Origin: Gemmataceae bacterium | GTDB taxonomy: Bacteria > Planctomycetota > Planctomycetia > Gemmatales > Gemmataceae | Direction: 5' to 3' | NCBI GenBank assembly: GCA_019752375.1 | Contig: JAIEMG010000029.1 | Location: 1 to 39,778 of the forward strand | DNA: 39,778 bases | Shown: one piece after another, positions 23,939-34,960 of the stretch | Numbering within the stretch: position 1 is the stretch's first letter | How the letters are laid out: each line of letters begins with the position of its first letter | Position numbers and translations under genes: made by a program | Notes under the pieces: generated by a model | Database searches by the model: none | Told to the model about the DNA's origin: nothing | Seen by the model: the letters and a program-made list of their open reading frames with translations, nothing else

Positions 23939-23945
23939 TGCCTGC

Positions 23946-24170
23946 TTACAGGTAGTTCAAAAGCGCATAAGATACGACAGCAAACACGCCAAGCAAGCCG
24001 ACGATGCCGAACATGGCCTGTTTAACGGTTCGTTGGCGTGCCAGTTCATCGTGTTGGCTGACGCAAGGCTGACACAGTCCCGCCGTGCGCCGAAATCCCG
24101 TCTTGGTCCGAATGACGCGGTGGACACCGCTGGTTCGCAGCACTCGGCTGCATTTGCCGCACATGTACAT
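23946..24170 (-). CDS. Small zinc-ribbon membrane protein
   Basis: 74 residues from ATG 24170 (AAGGAT lies 7 nt upstream; ATG 24179 would add three residues but puts the ribosome site against the codon). Two CxxC pairs, CGKC near residue 4 and CQPC near 33, make a likely zinc ribbon. A single C-terminal transmembrane helix follows (AMFGIVGLLGVFAVVSYALL, to the end). No enzyme motif. The form suggests a tail-anchored protein with the zinc ribbon in the cytoplasm. Convergent with the TGA-containing gene. Function unknown. Confidence 0.65.
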   Translation of the reverse strand: MYMCGKCSRVLRTSGVHRVIRTKTGFRRTAGLCQPCVSQHDELARQRTVKQAMFGIVGLLGVFAVVSYALLNYL

Positions 24171-24179
24171 GGCTTCCAT

Positions 24180-24558
24180 CCTTGGTTCTTGGGCGGGAGC
24201 CAGGCTTCCTCTTCCCGGCTCGGACGGTCCTGAGGTTCCACTGCCCTTCGCTGTGCTGGCGATGGACTCGAAGGAACCGTCTTCCCTGCGAAGAGACGAG
24301 GGTGGGGCTTCATGCCCTGCCTCGTTGGATTCCTCCTCGCGGAGCGTTCGCGATCGTTCCTGGATCGCGAATCAAGGGCGGGCGCGAAGCCGTACCCTGG
24401 AGAGGAAGGCTAGCCTAGCGGCCGTGCCGGATCGATGAAAGGGCAATTCGCACGTCGTTAACTGCGGTTGACAGTCTTTCGCAAGCGGTGATACCAGAGA
24501 GATAATCTCCGCACGAATTGCGGGCGGAGAGCGACCTTGGGGGCACGGAGGCCCGGTC
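24180..24558. other. Gene-free stretch with a small palindrome and a promoter
   Basis: 379 nt without a convincing gene: short open frames here have no ribosome site and no recognisable protein. It holds a 9-bp palindrome TTCGCGATC (24347-24355) / GATCGCGAA (24363-24371) and the promoter at 24468. Confidence 0.5.
24468..24495 (+). promoter_or_regulatory. Promoter for the methyltransferase-like gene
   Basis: Perfect -35 TTGACA (24468-24473), 16-nt spacer, GATACC (24490-24495) as a moderate -10. About 63 nt before the ATG. Confidence 0.5.
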
Positions 24559-25305
24559 ATGAATTTGCTAGTTCAGGCGGTCACGCGAGCCATCGCGGAG
24601 ACCTTTGACTTGCCTGGGCCCATTCTGGTCCTCGGTCCGACGCCCGATGTCGATCTGAAACGCCTTTTCCCGCTGAAGGAATTGATCCACGTGGACCGTG
24701 CGCCGGGGCTCGGAGTCGATCTGGTGGCCGACGTGGAGGACTTGCCTTACGTCGATGGCTGGGTCGGCACCGTGCTGGCGCTGGGCACGTTCGCACGGAC
24801 GCGACAGTTCTGGCGCGGACTGGCTGAGGTCCGCCGAATCCTTCGTCCCGACGGCGCCTTGCTTGCGACCTGTCCGTTCCACGCTCCAATTCGCCACCAG
24901 TCCGGCGATCGCTGGCGATGGACGCCCGAGGCGCTGGACGAACTTCTGTCCGCCTATCCGAGTCGGTTACTCGGTGCACACGGTCCGTTGGGCAGTCCGG
25001 AGAACATTTGGGCATTGGCGATGCGCGAGCGCCGGCCGGCAATCACGCCCCGCCAATTCGAGCGCTATCAGAGGTTGATGACGCACTACTTTCGCCAACG
25101 CTTGTCCTGGGGCCAACATCTCGCCTGTCGCTTGATCGGATGGCTGGCCGGTCCACAGCTTTGCGCGCCGATCCTCGAGCGCGACCGCTGGTGGGCCACC
25201 TGCCACGGTATGGCAAACGCAGCGCAAATTGGTTCCGTCCGTCCCGAAGCCACTTTTCTGGAACCGGTAGCAGCGTATCCGCTTGAGCGGAGGCAGGCGG
25301 CCTGA
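24559..25305 (+). CDS. SAM-dependent methyltransferase-like protein
   Basis: 248 residues with the layout of a class I methyltransferase. PILVLGPTPDVDLKRLF takes the place of motif I, although the GxGxG loop is degenerate. IHVDRAPGLGVDLVADVEDLPY follows with the acidic end of beta-2 and the post-motif-II Asp, then VGTVLALGTFARTRQFWRGLAEVRRILRPDGALLATCPF, the motif III/post-III block typical of Methyltransf_11. Substrate unknown; small molecules or quinone/lipid precursors are common for this subfamily. No signal peptide. ATG 24559 has GGAGG 7 nt upstream. Weak motif I leaves open loss of activity. Confidence 0.7.
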   Translation: MNLLVQAVTRAIAETFDLPGPILVLGPTPDVDLKRLFPLKELIHVDRAPGLGVDLVADVEDLPYVDGWVGTVLALGTFARTRQFWRGLAEVRRILRPDGALLATCPFHAPIRHQSGDRWRWTPEALDELLSAYPSRLLGAHGPLGSPENIWALAMRERRPAITPRQFERYQRLMTHYFRQRLSWGQHLACRLIGWLAGPQLCAPILERDRWWATCHGMANAAQIGSVRPEATFLEPVAAYPLERRQAA

Positions 25306-25355
25306 ATCAACGAGACTTCTTGTAGTGCCGCAAGATTCGGATATGAATAAAGTTG

Positions 25356-25385
25356 TTGGAACGGTGCGGAGTCGTCCATTAGAAT
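25356..25385 (+). promoter_or_regulatory. Promoter for the anti-sigma-like gene
   Basis: TTGGAA (25356-25361), 18-nt spacer, TAGAAT (25380-25385), 35 nt before the ATG. Confidence 0.5.
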
Positions 25386-25419
25386 GCCGGAAATGTCTTG
25401 GCCTGCAACGAGATGAGTT

Positions 25420-25830
25420 ATGCTCCCTGAACGCGTGACTCAGCTGCTGACCGCCTATATCGATGGCGAGTTGAGTTCGCGCCAGCGCCGCGCCGTGAGC
25501 AAGCTGCTGCGCAAGTCTCCTGAAGCACGCCACCTGCTGCAAGAGATGCAGCAGGACTCGATGATCCTCCGCAAGCTGCCCCGCCGTCGTCCGACCATGG
25601 ACCTCTCCAAGACCGTGCTGACCACGCTGGACATGCGCGGCATCAAGCTGCCCAAGCCGCCGCCGATGCCGGCGCCCGCACGTTTGCCCGCGGCCGCCCG
25701 GATGCCGAACTGGCTGGCGGTGGCCGCCGCGGTCCTGGTTCTCGTGGCGATCAGCGCCGGTTCCTACCTGTTTTTTGCCTCGACGGCGCCAACAATCAAG
25801 GGGAAGGACACGACGACCGCACCGCGCTGA
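25420..25830 (+). CDS. Orphan anti-sigma-factor-like membrane protein
   Basis: 136 residues. The N-terminus LPERVTQLLTAYIDGELSSRQRRAVSKLLRKSPEARHLLQEM matches the anti-sigma-domain pattern (L-x-A-Y-x-D-G-E-L, then a helix with R-R and an L-rich end), lacking the zinc-binding HxxxCxxC. A Pro-rich linker (about 72-95) leads to one transmembrane helix (about 97-118, WLAVAAAVLVLVAISAGSYLFF) and a short C-terminal tail. It would bind an ECF sigma factor in the cytoplasm. No sigma-factor gene is adjacent: metH follows on the same strand after 165 nt, with its own -10. The role is inferred from the N-terminal pattern and topology. Confidence 0.6.
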   Translation: MLPERVTQLLTAYIDGELSSRQRRAVSKLLRKSPEARHLLQEMQQDSMILRKLPRRRPTMDLSKTVLTTLDMRGIKLPKPPPMPAPARLPAAARMPNWLAVAAAVLVLVAISAGSYLFFASTAPTIKGKDTTTAPR

Positions 25831-25953
25831 AGGGTGCACATCGCGCTGTTCTTTCCAGGCACCAATTCCGCGACATGGATTGACTGGCTTCTCCTTCTCT
25901 CCTTATTCTCTTTCCTACGCTCCTCCGCGCCCGCTTCGGCGAGTGAACTGCGG

Positions 25954-25959
25954 TAGAAT
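25954..25959 (+). promoter_or_regulatory. Likely -10 element for metH
   Basis: TAGAAT 36 nt upstream of the metH ATG; the -35 at 17-nt spacing (CCGCTT) is weak. No cobalamin or SAM riboswitch features were seen in 25831-25995. Confidence 0.35.
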
Positions 25960-25995
25960 GGAAAAACAGGGCAACTCCCGATCCAGGATGATCCG

Positions 25996-29727
<3,732 letters not shown>

Positions 29728-29759
29728 CCATATACGGCCAGGCATGTACGGGGGGACCG

Positions 29760-30359
29760 ATGGGCACGCAGCCCACTGTCGGTATCATTTCCGGACCGAA
29801 TGGAGCGGGGAAATCGACGAACGCGCCATCGCTTCTTGCTGGCGCGCTGAAGGTCTCCGAGTTCGTCAATGCGGACACGATCGCTCGGGGCCTGTCTGCT
29901 TTCCACCCGGAAGCCGTGGCACTTGAAGCCGGACGAATCATGCTAGATCGCCTTCGTGGACTTGCAGTCACACGGGAGAGCTTCGCGTTTGAAACGACGC
30001 TCGCGGGTAGGACATTTGCCCCTTGGATTGCGGAGCTTCGCCGGTCGGGCTACTTCTTCTATCTCATCTATCTGAGCCTGCCGAGTGCCGAACTGGCGAT
30101 CGCCCGTGTGCGAGACCGCGTCCGCAAAGGCGGGCATCATGTTCCGGACGAAACGGTTCGCCGCCGATTCCAGGGTGGACTGCGCAACTTTTTCACGTTG
30201 TACCGTCCGATCGCCGACGAGTGGTGCTTCTACGATAGCTCCCGTCCGTCCGCGCCGAGATTAGTTGCAATGGGAGATTGCCGTGGGCAAGAGGCCGCGG
30301 ACGATATGAATGAGTGGAAAGAGATTCAGAAGGGAGCGATCGATGTACCAGGTCGGTAG
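29760..30359 (+). CDS. Zeta-toxin-like P-loop kinase
   Basis: 199 residues. A Walker A loop GPNGAGKS (12-19) opens a zeta/PezT-like fold: VNADTIARGLSAFHPE and SFAFETTLAG resemble the substrate-Asp and the ETT segment of that family, and RVRDRVRKGGHHVPDETVRRRF is the lid with arginines. Zeta toxins phosphorylate UDP-N-acetylglucosamine, blocking wall synthesis; some relatives are not toxins. It starts 32 nt after metH with GGGGGA before the ATG. The 3' end overlaps the start of the next small gene by 17 nt, so the two are translated from one transcript. A small partner downstream, rather than an epsilon antitoxin upstream, is unlike classic epsilon-zeta. Confidence 0.8.
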   Translation: MGTQPTVGIISGPNGAGKSTNAPSLLAGALKVSEFVNADTIARGLSAFHPEAVALEAGRIMLDRLRGLAVTRESFAFETTLAGRTFAPWIAELRRSGYFFYLIYLSLPSAELAIARVRDRVRKGGHHVPDETVRRRFQGGLRNFFTLYRPIADEWCFYDSSRPSAPRLVAMGDCRGQEAADDMNEWKEIQKGAIDVPGR

Positions 30360-30543
30360 TGGTTCAGGACGCTTTCTCGATCCGCAGCGCCTTCACGACG
30401 CGATGTCACGAGCCGTTCAGCAAGCGCTTTGGGAACATAAGCAGCTCGGCTTTCCCATCGCGGTGTGGCAGGATGGTCAGGTCGTCTGGATTCCACCGGA
30501 CGAGATCGTCGTCAGCGGTCCACCCGATCCCCCGGCATCGTAA
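30343..30543 (+). CDS. Small partner protein of the zeta-like kinase
   Basis: 66 residues; ATG 30343 has AAGGGAG 6 nt upstream, inside the end of the kinase gene. The central segment AVQQALWEHKQLGFPIAVWQDGQVVWIPPDEIV is a small helix plus beta-hairpin (W-x-D-G-x-V-x-W-I-P-P) that I associate with small proteins found next to zeta-like kinases in several phyla. A possible antitoxin or regulatory partner; no DNA-binding motif is seen. The 17-nt overlap and good ribosome site imply translational coupling. Function unproven. Confidence 0.65.
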   Translation: MYQVGSGSGRFLDPQRLHDAMSRAVQQALWEHKQLGFPIAVWQDGQVVWIPPDEIVVSGPPDPPAS

Positions 30544-30692
30544 GCATGCCGACTGAGCGGTGTTGACAGTGGCCGTCAACGCGCTGCGAGCCTGGCTTGG
30601 ACAATCGCGAGTCGGTAGGATGCACGGAAGGCGAAATCCGAGGAGTCTACCATGAAAGCAGACCCTTTCGACAAGGTCGTGGACATGGCATC

Positions 30693-31142
30693 ATGACCAA
30701 CGCTCCTTCCCAGGACGCCATCCGCGCGGGAACGTCTCCTCCACCCCAAGCCGTTCCCGACGTGAATGTCGACCCTCCAGCGTCTTCGTCCTTGTTCGGC
30801 CTGCCGAAATACCCGGGCAGCAATGATTTCGTAAAGCCGGTCCGAACAACCTGGGCCGTGGAGATGTTGGCCGGCGCACTGCTTGGAGGCGCCATCGGCG
30901 GCTCGCTGGCCGTGGCGATGCCGGTGTGGCCCGAAGTCTTGCTCTTTCCGACCATGGGCGTCATCCTGGGTACGATTGCCGGCATTCTGACAGGAATGCA
31001 CACCGGCTTCGGCGGCCGGTGGAGCGTTGGCGGCGTCGTGAGCGCGATGGGCCGTGTCGCGCTTGTGACCTTCTTCCTGGGATTTGTCTGGATGTTCTTT
31101 GCGGCAGCGGGAGTCTTCTTCATTCCCAGGGACGACGACTGA
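30693..31142 (+). CDS. Small polytopic membrane protein, unknown
   Basis: 149 residues. A Pro-rich N-terminal tail (about 1-45) precedes three likely transmembrane segments: about 56-72 (MLAGALLGGAIGGSLAVA), 76-100 (LLFPTMGVILGTIAGILTGM) and 120-143 (ALVTFFLGFVWMFFAAAGVFF). The glycine-rich first helices recall small channel or glycine-zipper proteins. No family recognised. Ribosome site not obvious for ATG 30693. Followed after 9 nt by the TM2 gene, so probably one transcript. Confidence 0.6.
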   Translation: MTNAPSQDAIRAGTSPPPQAVPDVNVDPPASSSLFGLPKYPGSNDFVKPVRTTWAVEMLAGALLGGAIGGSLAVAMPVWPEVLLFPTMGVILGTIAGILTGMHTGFGGRWSVGGVVSAMGRVALVTFFLGFVWMFFAAAGVFFIPRDDD

Positions 31143-31151
31143 GGACCATCC

Positions 31152-31364
31152 ATGCGATCGACAACGGGCGCGTACCTTCTCTGGCTTCTCATCTTCGTCG
31201 GCTTCGGAGGCATCCACCGCATCTATGCCGGCAAGCTGTGGACGGGACTGCTGTGGCTATTCACTGGGGGGCTGTTCCTCGTCGGGCAGATCATCGATCT
31301 TTTCCTCATCCCCAGCATGGTGGAGAACGCCAATCTGAAGCAAAGGCTCGCTGCGAAGCCGTAA
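31152..31364 (+). CDS. TM2 domain protein
   Basis: 70 residues, a complete TM2 domain: two transmembrane helices joined by a short turn, with the family phrase GGIHRIYAGKLWTGLLWLFTGG and the C-terminal LVGQIIDLFLIPSMV. TM2 proteins are small membrane proteins of unclear function, often beside other envelope genes. ATG 31152 follows GAGGACC closely. Nine nt after the previous membrane gene; a stem-loop follows. Confidence 0.85.
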   Translation: MRSTTGAYLLWLLIFVGFGGIHRIYAGKLWTGLLWLFTGGLFLVGQIIDLFLIPSMVENANLKQRLAAKP

Positions 31365-31376
31365 TTCAGGCAATCC

Positions 31377-31394
31377 CCGGCGTTTCCACGCCGG
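31377..31394 (+). terminator. Small hairpin after the TM2 gene
   Basis: CCGGCGT (31377-31383) pairs with ACGCCGG (31388-31394) around a 4-nt loop. No T-run, so a weak terminator or 3'-end stabiliser. Confidence 0.4.
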
Positions 31395-31404
31395 CTACTT
31401 GCGA

Positions 31405-31432
31405 TTGACACCTTCATCGCGTGCGGTATAAG
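31405..31432 (+). promoter_or_regulatory. Promoter for the MazG-like gene
   Basis: TTGACA (31405-31410), 16-nt spacer, TATAAG (31427-31432): one of the best promoters in the window, 71 nt before the ATG. Confidence 0.65.
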
Positions 31433-31503
31433 GCCCTTCCTTGCGCTTTTAGATTGCGAACAGTCAGGCCCCAACCAAATTCGGCGGGCCGCGGAGAGGC
31501 TCC

Positions 31504-31854
31504 ATGCCCGACACCACGACGACGCTGCAGGAACTCAAGGAAGCGGTGCGACGCTTCGCCGCGGAACGCGAGTGGGAGCCGTTCCACAGTCCGAAGAACC
31601 TCAGCATGGGCATGGCCTGCGAGGCTGCCGAACTGATGGAGCACTTCCTGTGGATTGATGCGGACGCGTCGCGCCAGGTGGTGAACGACCCAAAGAAGCT
31701 CGGCGAAATCGCCGACGAGATGGCCGATGTCGCCTGCTACCTGCTGAATCTCAGCCTGACCTTGGGCGTCGACCTGAGCGAAGCCATCAAGGCCAAGATC
31801 GTCAAGAACGCGCTCAAGTATCCCGCGGAGAAATACCGGGGCCGCTCCGCGTAG
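31504..31854 (+). CDS. MazG-like nucleotide pyrophosphohydrolase
   Basis: 116 residues, a single all-alpha NTP pyrophosphohydrolase domain of the short MazG-like (dCTPase/iMazG) type. These hydrolyse (d)NTPs to NMP and pyrophosphate with Mg2+, cleaning the nucleotide pool. Metal ligands appear in CEAAELMEHF (E40, E43, E46) and EIADEMADV (E68, D71/E72, D75), the E-x2-E and E-x2-D pattern. Small size and the FHSPKNLSMGMACEAAEL start match this subfamily. ATG 31504 follows GGAGAGG closely. Likely co-transcribed with the DUF11 gene 19 nt downstream. Confidence 0.88.
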   Translation: MPDTTTTLQELKEAVRRFAAEREWEPFHSPKNLSMGMACEAAELMEHFLWIDADASRQVVNDPKKLGEIADEMADVACYLLNLSLTLGVDLSEAIKAKIVKNALKYPAEKYRGRSA

Positions 31855-31873
31855 GGAAAGGGAAACGATCGCT

Positions 31874-33379
31874 GTGCGCATGGGAAGCCGATTTGCCGCG
31901 GTGCTGCTGATGGGGCTGGTCGCGCCGGTTGCGACCGACGCCCAGAAGACCAGTCCGCAGCCTGCGCCGGGCGTCGGGACGCCCACGGCAACCGTGCCCG
32001 CGCCCAGGCAGGATGCAGCGCCGTCGGTCAAGCTGGAGACCCTGGCGCCGGCGTCGGTGAACTTGGGACAGCCGCTGACGTATGCGATCGTGGTGCGCAA
32101 CGTGGGCCCCGTGGCGGTCTATCACGTGCGTGTCGATGACCGGTTACCCGCCAACGTACGCTACCGCGGCGCCGACCCGCAGCCAACGGTGCGGGGCGAT
32201 CAACTTTCCTGGGAACTGGGCGAACTGCCCGCGGGAACCGAGCGGCGACTGAAAGTCGAAGTCGAGCCGACGCGCGAAGGCGAGCTGACGGCGCAGGCGA
32301 CGGTCACATACTCGAGTTCCGCCGACTTTCGCACCCAGGTGACCAAGGGCCGACTCAAGGCGACGAAGAAGGGACCGGAAACCATTGCAATCGGAGAGCC
32401 GGCGCCTTTCGTGATCGAGGTGAGCAACATCGGCACTGGCCCGGTGAGCAATGTGGTGATCCGGGATCGTCTGCCAATGGGCTTGCAGCATCCGTCGGGC
32501 GACGTTATCGAAGCGGACCTCGGCACGCTTGCCGCGGGACAGACCAAGAGCGTCACGTTACAGACGACGGCCGCACAGCCCGGACGGTACGTCAATGAAG
32601 TGACGGTCACGGGCGACGGCGGCCTGGAAACATCGGCACAGACGGTCGTGGTGGTGACGCAGCCGGTCCTGAGCTTCCGAAAGACGGGGCCGGCGCAGCG
32701 CTTTCTGGGCCGCGAGGCGGAATTCGATCTGGAAGTGTACAACTCTGGCACCGGGCCCGCGACCAACGTCCGCGTCGTCGATCCGCTGCCGGAGGGGCTC
32801 GAATTTGCCGCCGCCAGCGACAACGGTGTTTACGACCCTGCGACGCGGCGCGTGACGTGGAACCTCGGGGCCCTGGCTGCCGGCCAGCGGCGAGGATTGA
32901 CCTTGAAGGTCATCGCACAGAAGGTCGGCGACTGGACGAACAAAGCGTCGGTGCAGGGCGACCGCGTGCCCGAAGTGCCCGCCGAGGCCACCATACACCT
33001 GGAGGGCGTCCCAGCCCTGATGCTCGAGGTCGTCGACCTGGACGACCCGGTCGAGGTGGGGAACGAGACAAGCTACGAAATCCGCGTCGTCAACCAGGGG
33101 AGCTGCCCGACGATCAACCTGGTCATCGTGGCAACGCTGCCGGCGGGACTGGAAGGTCTGGATGCGGTGGGGCCAACGGGGGCACATCTTCGCGGATCCC
33201 AGATTACGTTTGATCCGCTGCCGCGGCTCGCGGCCCGCGCGGACGCTCTGTATCGAGTCAAGGTACGCGGTGTGCGGCCCGGAGACTGGCGCTTTCGCGT
33301 GCAGATGTCGAGCGATCAAATGCCGGCGCCCGTGCTGGAAGAGGAAAGCACTCGCGTATACGACGATCAGGAACGATGA
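31874..33379 (+). CDS. Exported DUF11-repeat protein
   Basis: 501 residues. Signal peptide about 1-23 (AAVLLMGLVAPVATDA). About four beta-sandwich DUF11-type repeats follow, each with the pattern V-x-N-x-G followed by a P-x-G-L/R and G-x-L-x-G: e.g. LTYAIVVRNVGPVAVYHVRVDDRLP, then FVIEVSNIGTGPVSNVVIRDRLP, FDLEVYNSGTGPATNVRVVDPLP and TSYEIRVVNQGSCPTINLVIV. Such repeats are found in surface adhesins and scaffold proteins of planctomycetes; they bind no known ligand. No LPXTG or other anchor seen. GTG 31874 has GGGAAA 8 nt upstream; ATG 31880 is an alternative. Confidence 0.8.
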   Translation: MRMGSRFAAVLLMGLVAPVATDAQKTSPQPAPGVGTPTATVPAPRQDAAPSVKLETLAPASVNLGQPLTYAIVVRNVGPVAVYHVRVDDRLPANVRYRGADPQPTVRGDQLSWELGELPAGTERRLKVEVEPTREGELTAQATVTYSSSADFRTQVTKGRLKATKKGPETIAIGEPAPFVIEVSNIGTGPVSNVVIRDRLPMGLQHPSGDVIEADLGTLAAGQTKSVTLQTTAAQPGRYVNEVTVTGDGGLETSAQTVVVVTQPVLSFRKTGPAQRFLGREAEFDLEVYNSGTGPATNVRVVDPLPEGLEFAAASDNGVYDPATRRVTWNLGALAAGQRRGLTLKVIAQKVGDWTNKASVQGDRVPEVPAEATIHLEGVPALMLEVVDLDDPVEVGNETSYEIRVVNQGSCPTINLVIVATLPAGLEGLDAVGPTGAHLRGSQITFDPLPRLAARADALYRVKVRGVRPGDWRFRVQMSSDQMPAPVLEEESTRVYDDQER

Positions 33380-33551
33380 ATGGCGTGGGCAGCTGTCAAC
33401 TGAGGCTGAATTCGCGCCGAATTGTTAAATATCGACTTTCTGTAAAGAATGGTTTGCCAAAGGTGTATCGAGTGGGTATCTTCTCCCCTTTGCCTGTCCT
33501 CTCCGTACCCACCGATCAACCGGGTTGGCGCAGCCACGACGGCTGCCAAAA

Positions 33552-33577
33552 GGGGGAAGGATTCCCCCACCTTTTTT
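33552..33577 (+). terminator. Intrinsic terminator
   Basis: GGGGGAA (33552-33558), 3-nt loop, TTCCCCC (33562-33568), then a T-run (33571-33577). It lies 172 nt beyond the DUF11 stop, so either a long 3' untranslated region or a small separate transcript ends here. No gene found in 33380-33891. Confidence 0.85.
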
Positions 33578-33706
33578 CTCAAGCCATCCAACGTCACGAA
33601 ACGCCAGTCCGCGGCAACCTTGGGACCGAACTGCCGTCGAGCGTCCGTGCCGCGCGGACGGTCCTATCGTGCCGAACGACCGCTCCCGCGACGCAGGCTC
33701 TTGACC

Positions 33707-33735
33707 TTGAGCGGGAGGTGAGGCGTTGCTAATAT
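33707..33735 (+). promoter_or_regulatory. Promoter for the rimI-like gene
   Basis: TTGAGC (33707-33712), 17-nt spacer, TAATAT (33730-33735). Leader of about 150 nt to the ATG; ribosome site GGGAGGAG just before it. Confidence 0.5.
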
Positions 33736-33891
33736 CCGGCGGCCAACTGGGAATAGGCGACCGCCCAGGACCCATCTACGAGAATCCCACCGGACCTGTC
33801 TGCTGCCTGCCGGAACGGAAACGGAACGAGAAGCGGAGGCGTGGCGCACCCATGGAGGGGGCTTCGCGCGCCGTGAGGGGAGGAGTTCGTC

Positions 33892-34425
33892 ATGAACACG
33901 GGTCGGACCGAGAAGGAACAAGTCCGCGTCCACATTCGCTGGATGATCCGGCGCGACATGCCCGAGGTGCTCCAGACCGAGCAGGACAGCTTCGAGTTCG
34001 CCTGGACCGAAGAAGACTTCCTCCGCTGCCTCCGCCAGCGCAACTGCATCGGTATGGTCGCAGAGCAGGGTGAAAAGGTCGTCGGCTTCATGATCTACGA
34101 GCTCCACAAGGCGAAGCTGCACATCCTGAACTTCGCCGTGCATCCGACTCATCGCCGCTGCCACATCGGCAACCAGATGGTGGCCAAGCTCATCAGCAAG
34201 TTGTCCAGTCATCGGCGGACGAAGATCACGCTGGAAGTGCGCGAGACCAATCTCGGCGCCCAGCTCTTCTTCCGCAATCAAGGCTTCAAGGCCATGCGCG
34301 TGCTGCGTTCCTACTACGAGGACAGCGGCGAAGACGCCTTCCTCATGCAGTATCGCATCGCCGAGGACACCAACGAGGATGCCGATGATGCGGTCAATCG
34401 AATCGCTCAGTTCGAGGAAAACTGA
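33892..34425 (+). CDS. rimI: GNAT acetyltransferase, RimI-like
   Basis: 177 residues. RimI transfers acetyl from acetyl-CoA to the N-terminal alanine of ribosomal protein S18. Visible: IRWMIRRDMPEVLQTEQDSFEFAWTEEDF (N-terminal strand and helix), VVGFMIYEL (beta strand), LNFAVHPTHRRCHIGNQMV containing the acetyl-CoA loop R-R-x-x-I-G-x-x-M in place of Q/R-x-x-G-x-G/A, and EVRETNLGAQLFFRNQGFKAM, typical RimI end. The N-terminus is about 25 residues longer than E. coli RimI. ATG 33892 follows GGGAGGAG. The GNAT family is large, so other N-acetyl targets are possible; the RETNxxAQxFFxxxGF block favours RimI. Confidence 0.8.
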   Translation: MNTGRTEKEQVRVHIRWMIRRDMPEVLQTEQDSFEFAWTEEDFLRCLRQRNCIGMVAEQGEKVVGFMIYELHKAKLHILNFAVHPTHRRCHIGNQMVAKLISKLSSHRRTKITLEVRETNLGAQLFFRNQGFKAMRVLRSYYEDSGEDAFLMQYRIAEDTNEDADDAVNRIAQFEEN

Positions 34426-34446
34426 CTCGACCAGTGCGGCGGACGT

Positions 34447-34480
34447 CCGGTCCGGCATGCCCTGGGGCATGCCGGACCGG
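34447..34480. repeat. 16-bp palindrome after rimI
   Basis: Arms 34447-34462 and 34465-34480 are perfect reverse complements (CCGGTCCGGCATGCCC on the left) with a 2-nt centre. Located 21 nt after the rimI stop; a rimI 3'-end structure. No T-run follows. Confidence 0.75.
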
Positions 34481-34564
34481 GTTGGCTGCGCCCCGGCTGC
34501 GCGGAAACGGCCAGACGGTCCGCCCGGCGACGGATCGGGGCGTGCGAAGGTCGTGCGCGCTGCG

Positions 34565-34960
34565 ATGGTAGTGTGTCTAGCGGCTCTCGCGATCGGCGCT
34601 GGTATCGCCTCGGCCTGCTGGCGGACGCACGACGAGAGCGAACCTGCCGATTTTAACTTGCGTGCGGACGCCAACTCTTCTACGCTCAATACTACCAGTG
34701 CGGAGGCGCCCGCGCGCCTCGCGGCCTCGCAGACCCCAACGGAACCAGACAACCTCCATAAGGACAACAACGCCCCCGGTTTGGCCCATGTGGACCTGGC
34801 ACCCCCGATGGTTGCCGTGGCCGCCGAGCCACCGGCACCGGTCCTGTTGACGCCGGCGGAGCCCGTACGGTTGTCGGAGGTGATTCAAGCCGTTGATACG
34901 GGCCTGCCCCCTGCCGCCAGGAATTGCTTCGAACGCTACATCGCAACAGGAGACAGCACC
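34565..34960 (+). other. Open frame fused to the next gene; possible gene remnant
   Basis: This frame is open and in phase with the coiled-coil gene downstream, with no stop between. From ATG 34565 it reads a hydrophobic helix (MVVCLAALAIGAGIASACW) and a Pro/Ala-rich tail ending in AVDTGLPPAARNCFERYIA, which looks protein-like. The coiled-coil gene starts its own signal peptide at 34961 with a ribosome site, so either this is a separate gene that has lost its stop, or the true gene starts here. The 5' part of the gap (34426-34564) holds only the palindrome. Confidence 0.35.

Noticed and set aside
24182..24438. Short open frames between the zinc-ribbon and methyltransferase genes
   Set aside because: No ribosome site, no recognisable protein, and codon use unlike neighbours.
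25831..25995. Cobalamin or SAM riboswitch before metH
   Set aside because: No B12-box-like sequence and no multi-stem fold seen in the 165-nt gap.
33376..33732. Short open frames upstream of rimI
   Set aside because: Cross the intrinsic terminator at 33552 and the promoter at 33707; not coding.
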